Below are positions 9,566 to 20,000 of a DNA stretch of 64,000 nucleotides, piece by piece (the stretch's first letter is position 1; every line of letters begins with the position of its first letter). Position numbers and translations under genes: made by a program. The DNA is from Leptasterias polaris (taxonomy: Eukaryota > Echinodermata > Asteroidea > Forcipulatida > Asteriidae), in NCBI GenBank assembly GCA_037783415.1, contig JAZGTN010000012.1:744001-808000 (forward strand). Direction: 5' to 3'. The notes under the pieces were generated by a model. It searched no databases and was not told the DNA's origin. It saw only the letters and a list, made by a program, of their open reading frames with translations.

Positions 9566-12500
9566 CTGCAGGATAAACAATCGGAATCAAAATAATTACA
9601 GCTGAACTAATAAATCGATTTTCGGAATGGGTCATCAATGGTAAAAAGACCTAAAAAAAATGTTATGTTGGCGTAACCCGACCGACCCTAAAAATACGGC
9701 CGACCCTGTATATTTTTTTTTCAAGGGAAGAAATTTGATAATTAAATCGATATAAATTAGTTATAAATATGTTTGAAACAATTTCTGACCGTTTCTCATT
9801 GGTGTATTGTCTGACGAATAGCGTCTAGCGCGCGTGGAACTTTGGAGTGCACAATGTTTGACAACGAACATGCAGAAAAATTGCGCAGGCCCGGTAAACA
9901 CATGTGTTGTACACATACGGAGCTGTCTAGATGCACCATGTACTGTACCTTTTACATGTATAGTCGCGTACCCGACTCCCAATATACTGCGCAGCGTTTC
10001 ACAATGGTGAATACATGGGCTGCTTTAATGAAAAATATGATAGCCTCGTCCTAGACTGTTGCACGGCGCAGACTGCTAAAATACAATATTAAAAATACTT
10101 GGCTATTTATTCCGTGTTAACAAAAATTGTAAATTATTTTAATTCAAGTTCTATCATTTTACACAAACATATACATTCTAAAAATTGTAACTACCGTGGT
10201 TGGTTATACTTCCAAAAGTATCAACATGGCGGCCGGTGTCAATGCGTACAGTGTTTCCATCAAGGGAAAGTGTAGATCTGACGTCATTTTTGATCGCTTA
10301 AAACGGATAAATTTGAGTAAACAGCTGGGGTTAATTGCCCAGAGCTGCGCCGATGGGGTACAAAGTGCTGAAAATACAATCGTCAAAGGAAGAAGCGGGT
10401 CCATACAAAAAAAGGTAGCCTATGGTCTATTAAAAAAAGAGATACAAGAGTTTAAAAGTGTGCTGTTTGTTGTGTGTAGCCTTTTTTATTTTGTTATCGT
10501 GTATTACTACGGCATTTTCGTAGATTGGGGGGAAAAAAATATATTTACAAAAAATCCGACCTACCTACCCTATTTTTGGGGGCCCGTTACGCCAACATAA
10601 CATTTTTTTTTTTTAGGCCTAACACTGAACATCTACTTTCATGCAAATCACCAAGAGGTATGCAATAGCTGCTCACTGATCCTATTCATACTTACACTCT
10701 TCTAAGCCAAGTTGATAGGCTAGATTTTGTAGCCCTTTGACCTTTTCCATCAGGTTAGCTGTGGTAAGACTACCAAGCTCTGCGAGAGAAAAAGACAAGA
10801 AAAGGCAACTGTTTTAACTGGTGATTTCAGTGACAGTTTATGGAAATATTAGCAAGTTGATCTGTTCCCAGGAGAAACTATACATACAGACACTGCACAT
10901 CATGAAGATAACAATTGGGTACTTGCTTAATTTACCTCCTTGGGATCAGTGTCCAATTTCAGGGCTCTGCTTACCAACGAATTATTTCGCTTACAGCCCA
11001 TAGAATGTGCTTGACCGGGCATTGAGTAACTGTAAGCGAAGATTTCCGCAGTAAGCAGAGCCATGAAATTAGACCCAAATGGAGGAGTGGCGAGGGCATC
11101 TTCTTACCATTCAGCATATCAATGTCATTCTGTTCCAGGTCTGCTTCCCACGGTTGTGCCTCTGCAACTTGTGTGTTACCAAGGGGCTAAAATAAGAAAC
11201 ATAAGTTTTATTGACGAGAACAGAAACATCATTCCATTTATTGCAGTCTTAAAACGAAGAATCCAATGAGGATTATGGTCATTAGATACTCATTTGTCCA
11301 AAGGCTAGTCACACTCGTGACTCGCAGGTACTACAATGTAGTAACTGTCTTAATGTTTCACTGTTTTTTACAATTTAAAAGTTATAGTAAATACTTACAC
11401 TTTTCATGGGAGCAAAATCAGAAACGCCTGGAACTGAAAGTGAACATCAAATGAAAGAACTATTAAAGAAGTTTTTTTAATTGAAAGAAACATCAAATTA
11501 AGGCAAGATATCTCAATTACAATTGTCTTGGATAACCAAGTGGGTGAAAACTGCATGAACAATAATGAAGATGTATTTTCTTGTTAAAGACTTACTTTGC
11601 TCTGGCCAAAGTTCAGGTGAGGCTCTGTCTAGACTTTCAAAGCTCAACAGAGTCCTGTCGATATCTACAATGGGAACAAGAAAAGAATGAATGTTAGGTT
11701 TAATAAACTCATTACAAATAAACATTACAATACAATACATTAATATACAACAGTTTATGGGATGATGAGGGTGTACCAATTTGGTGTGTTTAGTGGGCGA
11801 GTAGAATTTAGAAATGATATATTTAGATCCTACATTTGCATCAGTCTAACAACACAAGCATGATGCTTTGATCAGTGATCAAGCATTGCTCCATCCTTCA
11901 ATCCCCCCCCCCCCCCTCCCCGACGGTCGCAGAGGATGGAGGGTTACGATTATCGCAACTATGCTTGATGATTTGGTCCTTGCTCTATTTTATGATTGAC
12001 CATTGATGACCATTGTTTGGCATTGATGACCAACTGCTGAGGAAAGTGCTGGTATTTGTAAAATAAGACAAGCAAAGCAAAGCAAAGCAGCACTCCAACC
12101 AAAACTACTTCACTAGGCTAGTTAGTGATCACTCATCACATCAGACCATAGAGCAAGGAGGCGCAGGCGGCTAGTTTTTAGTTGTCCGAACATTAACTTA
12201 TTCGTTTTTGTACGTGTCCACCACACAATCAACTAAGACTAAGACACAATCAACTTAAGAGGGCATGCAAAGTGTCACGTACCGTTGACCGGCGTCATGG
12301 CCGACCGTAAACTTAAGTAGCGTAGTGACTGAGTCTAGGTTGAGATAAAGGTAAAAATGTGTCTGCTTCTGTCCTTTCTCTATGGGATGGGTGAGACAAC
12401 CGTTAGTTTTTTATGGAAGATGGATCGATAGATCATCATTAAGTTTGGCTATTGATTTTGTTTGAAATGTTACTTAATCAAACAATGTATAACTCGATAA

Positions 12501-12613
12501 AGATCCCAGCTTTAATTTGAGAAAAATTTATTGAAAGTACCCTATGCCACAAACTGAAATTAATCAAGGACAACATAAATTAATTTACCCGCACTCGAAC
12601 TTGACGCTGCCAT
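9504..12613 (-). CDS. LIN52: LIN52, MuvB/DREAM complex subunit (complete)
   Basis: Small nuclear scaffold subunit of the MuvB core (LIN9, LIN37, LIN52, LIN54, RBBP4), which joins p130/p107-E2F to repress cell-cycle genes or MYB/FOXM1 to activate them. Six exons on the minus strand (12613-12589, 11664-11596, 11433-11399, 11186-11108, 10779-10696, 9565-9504) join in frame with GT-AG introns to 117 codons; the human protein is about the same length. Residues 14-20 (LLSFESL) keep the LxSxE pocket-protein-binding motif. RASP at 22-25 keeps the DYRK1A phosphorylation serine (Ser24 here, Ser28 in human). The C-terminal part, LGSLTTANLMEKVKGLQNLA then REMTRGKFLNIL, is the conserved helix bound by LIN9 and B-MYB. 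The ATG at 12613-12611 is chosen because it is the first in frame and gives the family length. Inverted-repeat elements occupy introns 4 and 5. Confidence 0.96.
9650..10617. mobile_element. Non-autonomous DNA transposon in LIN52 intron 5
   Basis: Inverted ends carry an identical core ATGTTATGTTGGCGTAAC (left) and GTTACGCCAACATAACAT (right) outside poly(A)/poly(T) stretches, and degenerate similarity continues inward (CCGACC, AAAAATA). The interior has a reading frame at 10196-10600 with KGKCRSDVIFDRLKRINLSK that I do not recognise. No transposase motif is visible, and the target duplication is unclear. Confidence 0.75.
10696..10779 (-). CDS. LIN52: LIN52 exon 5, core helix
   Basis: Acceptor TCTCGCAG, donor GTAAGT. 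It encodes LGSLTTANLMEKVKGLQNLA followed by YQLGLEE, the most conserved part of the family. Confidence 0.96.
10949..11076. mobile_element. Small inverted-repeat element (MITE) in LIN52 intron 4
   Basis: Left end GTCCAATTTCAGGGCTCTGC and right end GCAGAGCCATGAAATTAGAC form inverted repeats of about 24 bp with few mismatches. An inner GCTTACAG/CTGTAAGC pair adds a second stem. A partial relative (GTAAGCAGAGCCATGAAAT) lies near 16930-16950. Confidence 0.75.
11108..11186 (-). CDS. LIN52: LIN52 exon 4
   Basis: Acceptor ATTTTAG, donor GTAAGA. It encodes a polar linker ending in WEADLEQNDIDMLN, in line with the acidic DIDML element before the C-terminal helix. Confidence 0.9.
11399..11433 (-). CDS. 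LIN52: LIN52 exon 3 (35 nt)
   Basis: Small exon between acceptor CTTTCAG and donor GTAAGT. It encodes PGVSDFAPMKS, matching the PGV-(A/S)-(E/D)-F segment of other LIN52 proteins. Confidence 0.88.
11596..11664 (-). CDS. LIN52: LIN52 exon 2, LxSxE and DYRK1A site
   Basis: Acceptor ATTGTAG, donor GTAAGT. It encodes IDRTLLSFESLDRASPELWP, the strongly conserved regulatory segment that binds p130/p107 after phosphorylation of the RASP serine. Confidence 0.96.
11903..11916 (+). repeat. Poly(C) tract, 14 nt
   Basis: Uninterrupted C run in LIN52 intron 1. Confidence 0.9.
12589..12613 (-). CDS. LIN52: LIN52 exon 1 (start codon)
   Basis: ATG in the context GTAAAAATGGCAG, encoding MAASSSSA plus one base of an Asp codon, then donor GTAAAT. 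The N terminus is short and variable in the family, so this exon rests on length, the splice site and phase rather than on homology. Confidence 0.8.
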
Positions 12614-12630
12614 TTTTACGGTATACATCA

Positions 12631-12638
12631 TCACGTGA
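12631..12638. promoter_or_regulatory. Palindromic E-box TCACGTGA upstream of LIN52
   Basis: An 8-bp perfect palindrome of the USF/MITF/TFE type lies 18 bp upstream of the LIN52 start codon. Function is inferred from position only. Confidence 0.35.
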
Positions 12639-12810
12639 CAGACGATAAGATTTGTTTTTTTGTCTCACCACATGGTGGCGCTGTGTAAGTTGCTTGAAAA
12701 AACCCTTGTCAACGACTGTCATTGACAGTGCGAACGGAATCCCGAGTGAGTGTATAAAACACGTTTTCTGAGTTGCATGCAATGTTTTCATCGTAAAACG
12801 GTGAAACCCT

Positions 12811-13220
12811 TTTTTCTTTCACAGGCATCTTTCTTATATCCCAAACCATACTGCATAGGTGCCCCCTATTAATAAGTCAACTAGTTAGCTCAGCACAACT
12901 AATTAAACAATTGCATTTATAGTGTGCGGTAGAAACAGGCAACTCACTCCTATATTAGCCTATATCTATTGTCATTTTTGAAAAGTAGTCATCGAACCCA
13001 TGACATCTTCATTTTTTTCCCTTCAAAGATGTCTTCCTTATATCCCCAGCCATAATTCACAGGCGACCTGATTAAATTGGCTCACTAATTAGCTCAGTCC
13101 AACTAATTAAAGTATTGCATATAATAGGCCCCGCCGTTCGCGAAGTACTATACACCTAATTTTTATTTGAAAAGTAGTCAACGAAAAAATATGAAATTTT
13201 GCGTTTTTTCTTCATAGATG
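12811..13220 (+). repeat. Imperfect tandem duplication upstream of LIN52
   Basis: Two diverged copies of about 204 bp share CTTATATCCC(A/C)A(A/G)CCATA, a TAGCTCAG(C/T)(A/C)CAACTAATTAAA block and TTTGAAAAGTAGTCA(T/A)CGAA. A third partial start (AGATGTCTTC) follows near 13217. It lies within 200-600 bp of the LIN52 start. Confidence 0.75.
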
Positions 13221-13575
13221 TCTTCTAAAACAATAATTAATTTCACCCTAAACTGCGTAGAGTTAGACATGTCACCGTAGATCAAAGAGGAATTCGGAAC
13301 AAGTTGACCGTTGATCCTCCTTTGCAGGCGGCAACCATGATGAGCGGGCGCGTAGATGGGTCGGCTATACAGGCCAAATAAAAATGTGCCAAATTCTGGA
13401 TTTTAATGAACCAATTCCAGGGGCGTGTTATGTTCGGCAATCATGACCGGAAACAACTTTCTGACGTAAATTCACTGACCGAAACATTTTCCGAGGGCTA
13501 CGCTAAAACGGGTCGGTAACCACAACGTAGGTTGAAAAGTCATAATTCTTCCCCGACTTACAAAAAACAGTGTGA

Positions 13576-13824
13576 CTAGGGCGGCCAACCCGGGGAGCAC
13601 TTTGCTTTCAGGTTGAAACTAGTATATATTTTTTTCAATATTGATAAACCAACAACATGATTTCTCTCTTCTGTTTTGTCTTTCACTTCGTCGATGAATA
13701 TTAGAGCCTTGCTCGTGCTCCGTGGGTGAATCAAGCACAGGCAAGCCTGTGTCTCATCCTTTGACAACAAACTTTTGCCCCCGCTAATTATTGCTTTCGG
13801 GTAGCAATCAAAAGAGGGCGCCAT
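13576..13824 (-). other. Unassigned 82-codon reading frame in the divergent interval
   Basis: ATG in the context CTGTAATGGCG opens 82 codons on the minus strand (MAPSFDCYPKAIISGG, then LLSKDETQACLCLIHPRSTS, ending CSPGWPP). I do not recognise it. It starts 138 bp from the BAHD1-like ATG on the opposite strand, so it could be an upstream antisense transcript or chance. Confidence 0.2.
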
Positions 13825-13961
13825 TACAGATCGTCGTATATTTTTTTGCTTTCGCACACTACACACACAAATGACACAGGCAGTACGTATAGACGACATG
13901 GATGGGCAGGCGGGATCGGTCGGTTAATCGGATCAACTACACACACGTAAAAAATTGCAAA

Positions 13962-14039
13962 ATGGCGACCGGCGGTGGACCTCTGCCTTCCAAACGGGCG
14001 AAAATCAACTCCTCTGACCCAACAACGTCACCGGAAAAG
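13962..14039 (+). CDS. BAHD1: Probable first coding exon of the BAHD1-like gene
   Basis: The ATG sits in the good context GCAAAATGGCG and opens 26 codons beginning [20 protein letters not shown], rich in Pro/Ser with a basic KRAK patch. A GTTAGT donor follows in phase 0. The next firm exon on this strand (46889) also begins in phase 0 and is open from its acceptor, so the join is in frame. The intron would be 32.8 kb. It could instead start a different or non-coding transcript; no other exon that fits was found between them. Confidence 0.6.
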
Positions 14040-17000
14040 GTTAGTGAGCTCCCACCTATTCATGAAATAATAGAGCTTTCAAAATAATCAAAGAGAAGCG
14101 TGCAAAGAAAAATGTGGCATTCAAAACTTTAGTGTTTAATTATATTATAACGCCACACTGAACTGTGGTCTTACTCTTAGTCTTATACTGTGTGGAGTGA
14201 GGATGGTACGTTTTCGTCGGGTGTGTGTACATTGGGTTCAGTATTGCGTGTGTGCACGGACATGACGGATGGTTTAGATGATAGAGTGACTTCACCCGGA
14301 AATTTTTACGCAAGTTAACTGTGGCGCGCTACAAAGGTTAAAAATGAACAATCGTTGCAGTTTGAATGAGAAGTTTATGTGGTCACTGGCACGTGTGTTT
14401 AGGCCAAGAGAATGAAAGTTATAGATTTGTGTCCGGACTTTTATGAAAACAGATGAGGCTTTTTTTCATTATTAATTTTATTTTTTAATGACCGCCGTGT
14501 TTTATTTACAAATTCAATACAACTGAACTTACAACATGTACAAGCAGTGGTGGCAATAATGCGGCATAGCTAGTCTTGGTGCAAGACGTTCTTGTTGAGT
14601 TAGTAAAACCATAAAACCATAGGGCCTACATGCACTCAACAACACTATACGCGTCGCGACTATTCCACCGATAGAGGGCGTCTTCTGGAAGTCGGGAATC
14701 CGTGAGTGCGATGTGTGGTGGTTATCTGGAAGTTTCCCAACAGTGCCCGATAGTCATTATGCGCGGGGGCGATAGTTGCATGATTGGGATAGTTGTGTGA
14801 TAAAATGAACAACAATGTCTTGCACCAAGACTACGGCAAGCGATGATACTGTTAAATGGCTGCATTTTACGTGGTAAATAGATCGTCTTTCCGCTGTGGG
14901 CGATTTGGAACAGAATTTCTGTGATAAAAGGGATTTTAAAAAAAATAATGAAATTCTTTTAAATAATGAAAATTTTCGTGCGGTAGCTTTTCAGGCATGC
15001 GGGCTGTGTACGCAAATCTATAACTTTCATTCTCGTGGCCTTATCAATTATTAATATTAAATTGGGTAGAGATGCCAAAATGAACCATCACTTTTTCATC
15101 TGTCTCTAGAACTTAGTCTAGGTTGTGGTGGTACATTCAATTCAACGAACTAGTTCATGCATGGATCATGGGTGTGTTTAGATTGGTTAGTTAGTCACTT
15201 TAGCCATTGTCTTATTTTATTGATATATTTAACCAAATAAGATTATTGTTGGTCATCTCAGTCATAGTCATACCGAGTGAAATGACAATGTGGTAGTTAT
15301 AAGTTAGACTGTTTCTGTCCTCTTTGAATTTAAAATAATGAACATTGGTTGAAAGGCACACTGTGGGCGGAAAGGGAAAGGGGACACTGTTTGTACCCTT
15401 TTCCTTCCCACATAGTGCCTTTTGACCACTGTGCTTAATCAGATCCGCTTAATCAACCAGGCGGTATTTGCGATAGACCTTATGGTTGGATGCAGTGTCA
15501 GGCATACTCAGCAGGCATACTCAGCAGGCATACTCAGCAGGCATACTCGGCAGGCATACTCAGAGAGGGCAATACAATTTGTTTGGCAAAGGGCCCTTCC
15601 ATTGGAAAATATTAAGCTAGAGGACGAAAGTCTAAGGGAAATTTGAAGGGTCATCAAGGCCAAGACCAGGGCAACAGATCGAGGCCATGGCCTCCAGGGC
15701 GAGGCCATGGCCTCCAGGGCGTGCCTGGCATCTACATGAAATTGGGCCCAGTGCAGTACAGATTTTTCAGTCTGTTTGTGTCTGAGCATGCATTGAAACA
15801 TTACAAGCATCAACACTTTGAGATGCTGGAGAGCTAAATATCCACACTATACCACATCTCACAGCGCATTTCATAATAGTTTCTGCAACACTCGGTGTCA
15901 TAATGTGTGGGCATTAACATTATACGTATGGGTGATTTTGATAAATGAGACTTTGAATTATGTTGAATTGTGAATCAATAAGACTCTAAGCCTGCTGAGG
16001 CCAAATCGGAAAAGGATTAACAAAATGTATGAGAACAATACCTTTGCATAGGTGTAGATTACATCCCAAGTTACATACAGACTCAGCCCAGGGAGTTTTA
16101 AGATTTTCCGTGGCTAGATAATACAAATCCTGTTTGACTTTATGCAATCGCCATTTTGGGGGGTATACACCAATTGTTCACTTAGAAATCATTTACAGGC
16201 AAATTATACCTTTGGTTTTTGGAAGCAATTGATTGTTTTAATCCTATATAAATGTTGATATACAATATTACACTAACCTGTGAGCGTTTTTGAGATATTG
16301 CCAAAAATCCATAGGGAATATGTCCATGCAGGAAGAATAATCCCCAATCTGAGAAGCGTTTCTGTCAGAAACGCTTCTCAGGTTCAAATTTGGGGGCACA
16401 AAAACAGATATATTTTTACATTTTACAAAACTTTGAAGTGAAATGTTTCTCAAAGTGCTTTATACTATCCAAAGCTGCTGTAGGCTTCTAACCAATAGGT
16501 TTTTATTGCCATTAATTTTAAGAGCGATTACCAAAAAAGGACTTTGTTGGCAGCAAGCAAGGCCCGAACGTATTTGTCAGAAATTAGAAAAAGCTTTTTT
16601 GTAAATTTTTAGTACTAAAACATGTAAGAGAAGATTTGTCTCATTTGTCTTTATGCATGACACTTCTTTAAAATGAATTGAAAGGTTGTTTATCAAGGTC
16701 AACATTTGAACACAATGTTACAGAGTGAGGTATTGTTATAATATTCAATTGAAAAACACAAAACAGCCAGACTAGTCCATTCATGAGTTTATTGAATATT
16801 GGCCCGACACTAAAACTACTGGCCTTGGGCCTGTGGTTCAGTGTGGAAGTTGAGCCCTGCCCAGCCTGGCCAAACTGCTATAGAATGATGTGCTTTACAG
16901 GGCCTTGTGTGTAAGTGCAGAATTCTGTGGTAAGCAGAGCCATGAAATAGGACCCTGCTTGCATCCTAAGTAAAAAAAATTCAAAATGAATTACCTAGTC

Positions 17001-20000
17001 CTATTCAGTTAAAATATGAACTACATGTAGTCCCATTCATCAAAAATAGATAGATCTATCATTTCATGTTTAATAAATTGTCAATATCATGACTGCGTGT
17101 TTTGTTTGATTTATAATGGACTGGGAACTGCAATACATTGTACATGTAAATGTTTTACATTGTGTCAGACACACACCAGATTAAGCAAGTACAACAGTTT
17201 AAAAGTCCATTAAATGAATTAAAAATGCTCAATTAAAAATGCTCAATTAAAAATGCTCTTAGTTTACAAATCATATTTTGAGTGAATTTGTATTGGTATT
17301 TGAGAGGAATGTTCTCCCTTAAACATGTACAGTGGTCCGCTGGACAAATTCTAGTTTAAAAAAACTTGGGACTAGTTAAAACTCTGGCCAAGTTGTCCAG
17401 CTGGCTAGGTTTATTGCTTCACACTCTAAATGTTGAACACCGATTGTTCATAAAAACTCATTTGTTTGAAGCTGCTTATTTGTAATCTGCTTATTTGTAA
17501 TGTATCTTTCACTCTTTGTTTATTTTATTGTTCTCTTTATGCGTTTAGAGGCTTTTGCATAAGGCGCTTTACAAATGTCTTTATTATTATAATTATTATA
17601 ATTCAGACCTTATTCTTATGCTTCGTACAAGGTGTTTTCTTGTACAGAGCACCTCTACATGATGTGCATGTACGAGGAAATTGTTAAAAGGAACATTTCA
17701 AAGGGCACCAAGGCAATGACCAGGGGCAATAGAGGTAACTTCCTCTGTGAATCATCAGGCCTGATAATCTCTTCAAAGTAGGCCCTACATGTACATACAA
17801 TTGCTTTATCAATGAGGATGTTTAACAAAATAGGGCGCCCAACTGTACAACCAGTGAAAAAGCTGGCAAACTAGTGAAATGATAACTACATATTCGCACT
17901 GGCTAGTCACTGAAAAATTCATGGGCAAACCATGGCTTAAGATGATACTTTTTTTTTTTTTTCATCAGAAGCGTAGTAGTTTACAAACCTAATACCAGTA
18001 CCAATTTTCAAAATGTTTTCATGTAAAATACTGCAAAGTCTGAGGCAGATTTTGCCTCTTAACTCAGCAAAGACACTGTAGTTTGGCAAGATACAAATTA
18101 AACACACGTACGGAACACTGTATGAATGCTCACCAAATCCCTGTTTAAGCTAAACTGTTTTAGCTGGCCTTCATTACAGTACAGATTATATAACCACCTA
18201 CTGTAGTTTGATGAGATTTTTTACTGGTGGACTGATCTTTGATGTGTTTGTTGAAATAAAAAAGTTTGTCATTTGAATGAGTGTATAAAAATAAAAATTC
18301 CAGGCATTCATGTTTTCAGCTGATCACCTGATTTCATCTTATTATTAGTACAATAGAAAACAACTGAGTTTGGTGGGTTGGCTGTTTCCTCTATAGTTGC
18401 AAAATGTCAAAGTTTTTATACATTAAGATATACCCCAAAACAACTGCACTCTGTTCTGTGCTTTAAAAAAATCTGACAAAATGTTAATAAAGAGGATAAC
18501 ATACTGTAGCACATCTGGACTGACACTTGATGTTTATGTTCCAGAATAGTTAGTTTTCTAGTTTATACTGTATCTTCAATAACACTTGACCCTAAGTACA
18601 TTGACTGGACAGGAGGTAAACAGTGTTGCCTTATCCCTCCTGGACAAACAAGACCCTCTGGGCTGGCTGGCAGGCTGACCACACTTCAAACATTGATTGT
18701 GTTTGACTGAACAGCCTCTTGTTTAAGGCTGTGCAGGGAGTTTTTGTTTTTTTTACACTCTAGGGAAATAGCCTGCAGACTAATACTGTCCTAAATCTTA
18801 TGGGGGCGGATCAATTGTGGGGGAAAGATTATCTAATATTAAGAGTTATGAGTCACGACATGAGGGCACTGCCAGATCAAAAGAATCAGGCAGCGAAACT
18901 CAAGCCAATTCTCACCCAAATTTAATATTATGAAGTGTAAAGTGGGGGTAGCAAAATTCAAAACCAATCATAGTCATACATGTAAGTGTTGGTGTCAGTA
19001 TTTAACCTATTATGCATTGTGATTGGCTAACCTTTCAGTGCTTGCCTTTACTTATTTGCATAAAAATTATGAATAATTTATGGTTGAAACTTTATGAAGA
19101 GTTCAACATCAAAATCCAAAATCAAGTTGGAAAAGGCCTCATGTATTTGCTGCGCGCATGGGGTCTCCCCCTTCCATTCACTTTGCGTCTAAAGCCACAA
19201 AGGCCTTTGCGAAAGGCTACGTCTTTAGTGGATATGATCAGAAACTCTCAGGATTTCAAGAAAATCTCCACTAGACCGCAGGTCTTGTAGCTCTGAACTT
19301 TCAATGCACTGGACCAGATATATAAGTAATGCATTTTACTTGCACACAGGAAGTTTAAGTAATAATAATAATAATAATAATAATACTCGGTTCTTATATA
19401 GCGCTTTATCACACCCCTAGGGGCGTATCAAAGCGCTCAGTATTTTTTCATGCAAGGTATGTGGAGCTACGTTTTTGTAGTATGAGACCTTTTTCCTTTA
19501 TGGCACCTTGTAATGGTTACAAGGTGTCGTAGAGATTTTAGCCTAGAGATTTTAAATGATTTTAAAATGTATTGTCAATGATATAAATGATGTATCTTTA
19601 TGATGTATTATTGTAGCGATCCCAATCAGTTTAATGGTCAAATGGACTTTACATTCACACACTCATAAATAAATTAACACATATAATAAAAAAATGCATT
19701 CACATCTGAAAAGAAAGAAATAAGAGAATTTTAAACAATAGTTGGATAGTTTTTAGTAGCCCACAGGGCAAGTTGAGAAGTGGTGTTTACTAGCCCATAG
19801 CAGTTTTTACTAGACAATGTGCTACAGTATGGCTTTATAGTGTTAAGGGTGAGCCCTGTTCTTTTTCAGTATTTGCTGCTTTTTGGGGAGGAGATTTGGA
19901 ATTAAGACGCTTAAGAACACATAAGTAAATCTTCAAAAAAAATGTGTTTGAAAAAATGTTGGACTTGATCGGTTGTGGGGGTTACTGACTATTAAAGTGT

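Larger units (their letters stand above)
12614..13961. promoter_or_regulatory. Divergent intergenic region between LIN52 and the BAHD1-like exon 1
   Basis: Both genes start here in opposite directions, 1348 bp apart, so a shared promoter region is possible. The interval contains a TCACGTGA E-box close to the LIN52 ATG, an imperfect tandem duplication at about 12811-13220 and GC-richer sequence at 13300-13960. No TATA box is convincing at either start. Transcription start sites cannot be placed from sequence alone. Confidence 0.45.

Noticed and set aside
19012..19290. 92-codon frame with charged C terminus
   Set aside because: Looks like a piece of a dispersed repeat; no family match I can justify.
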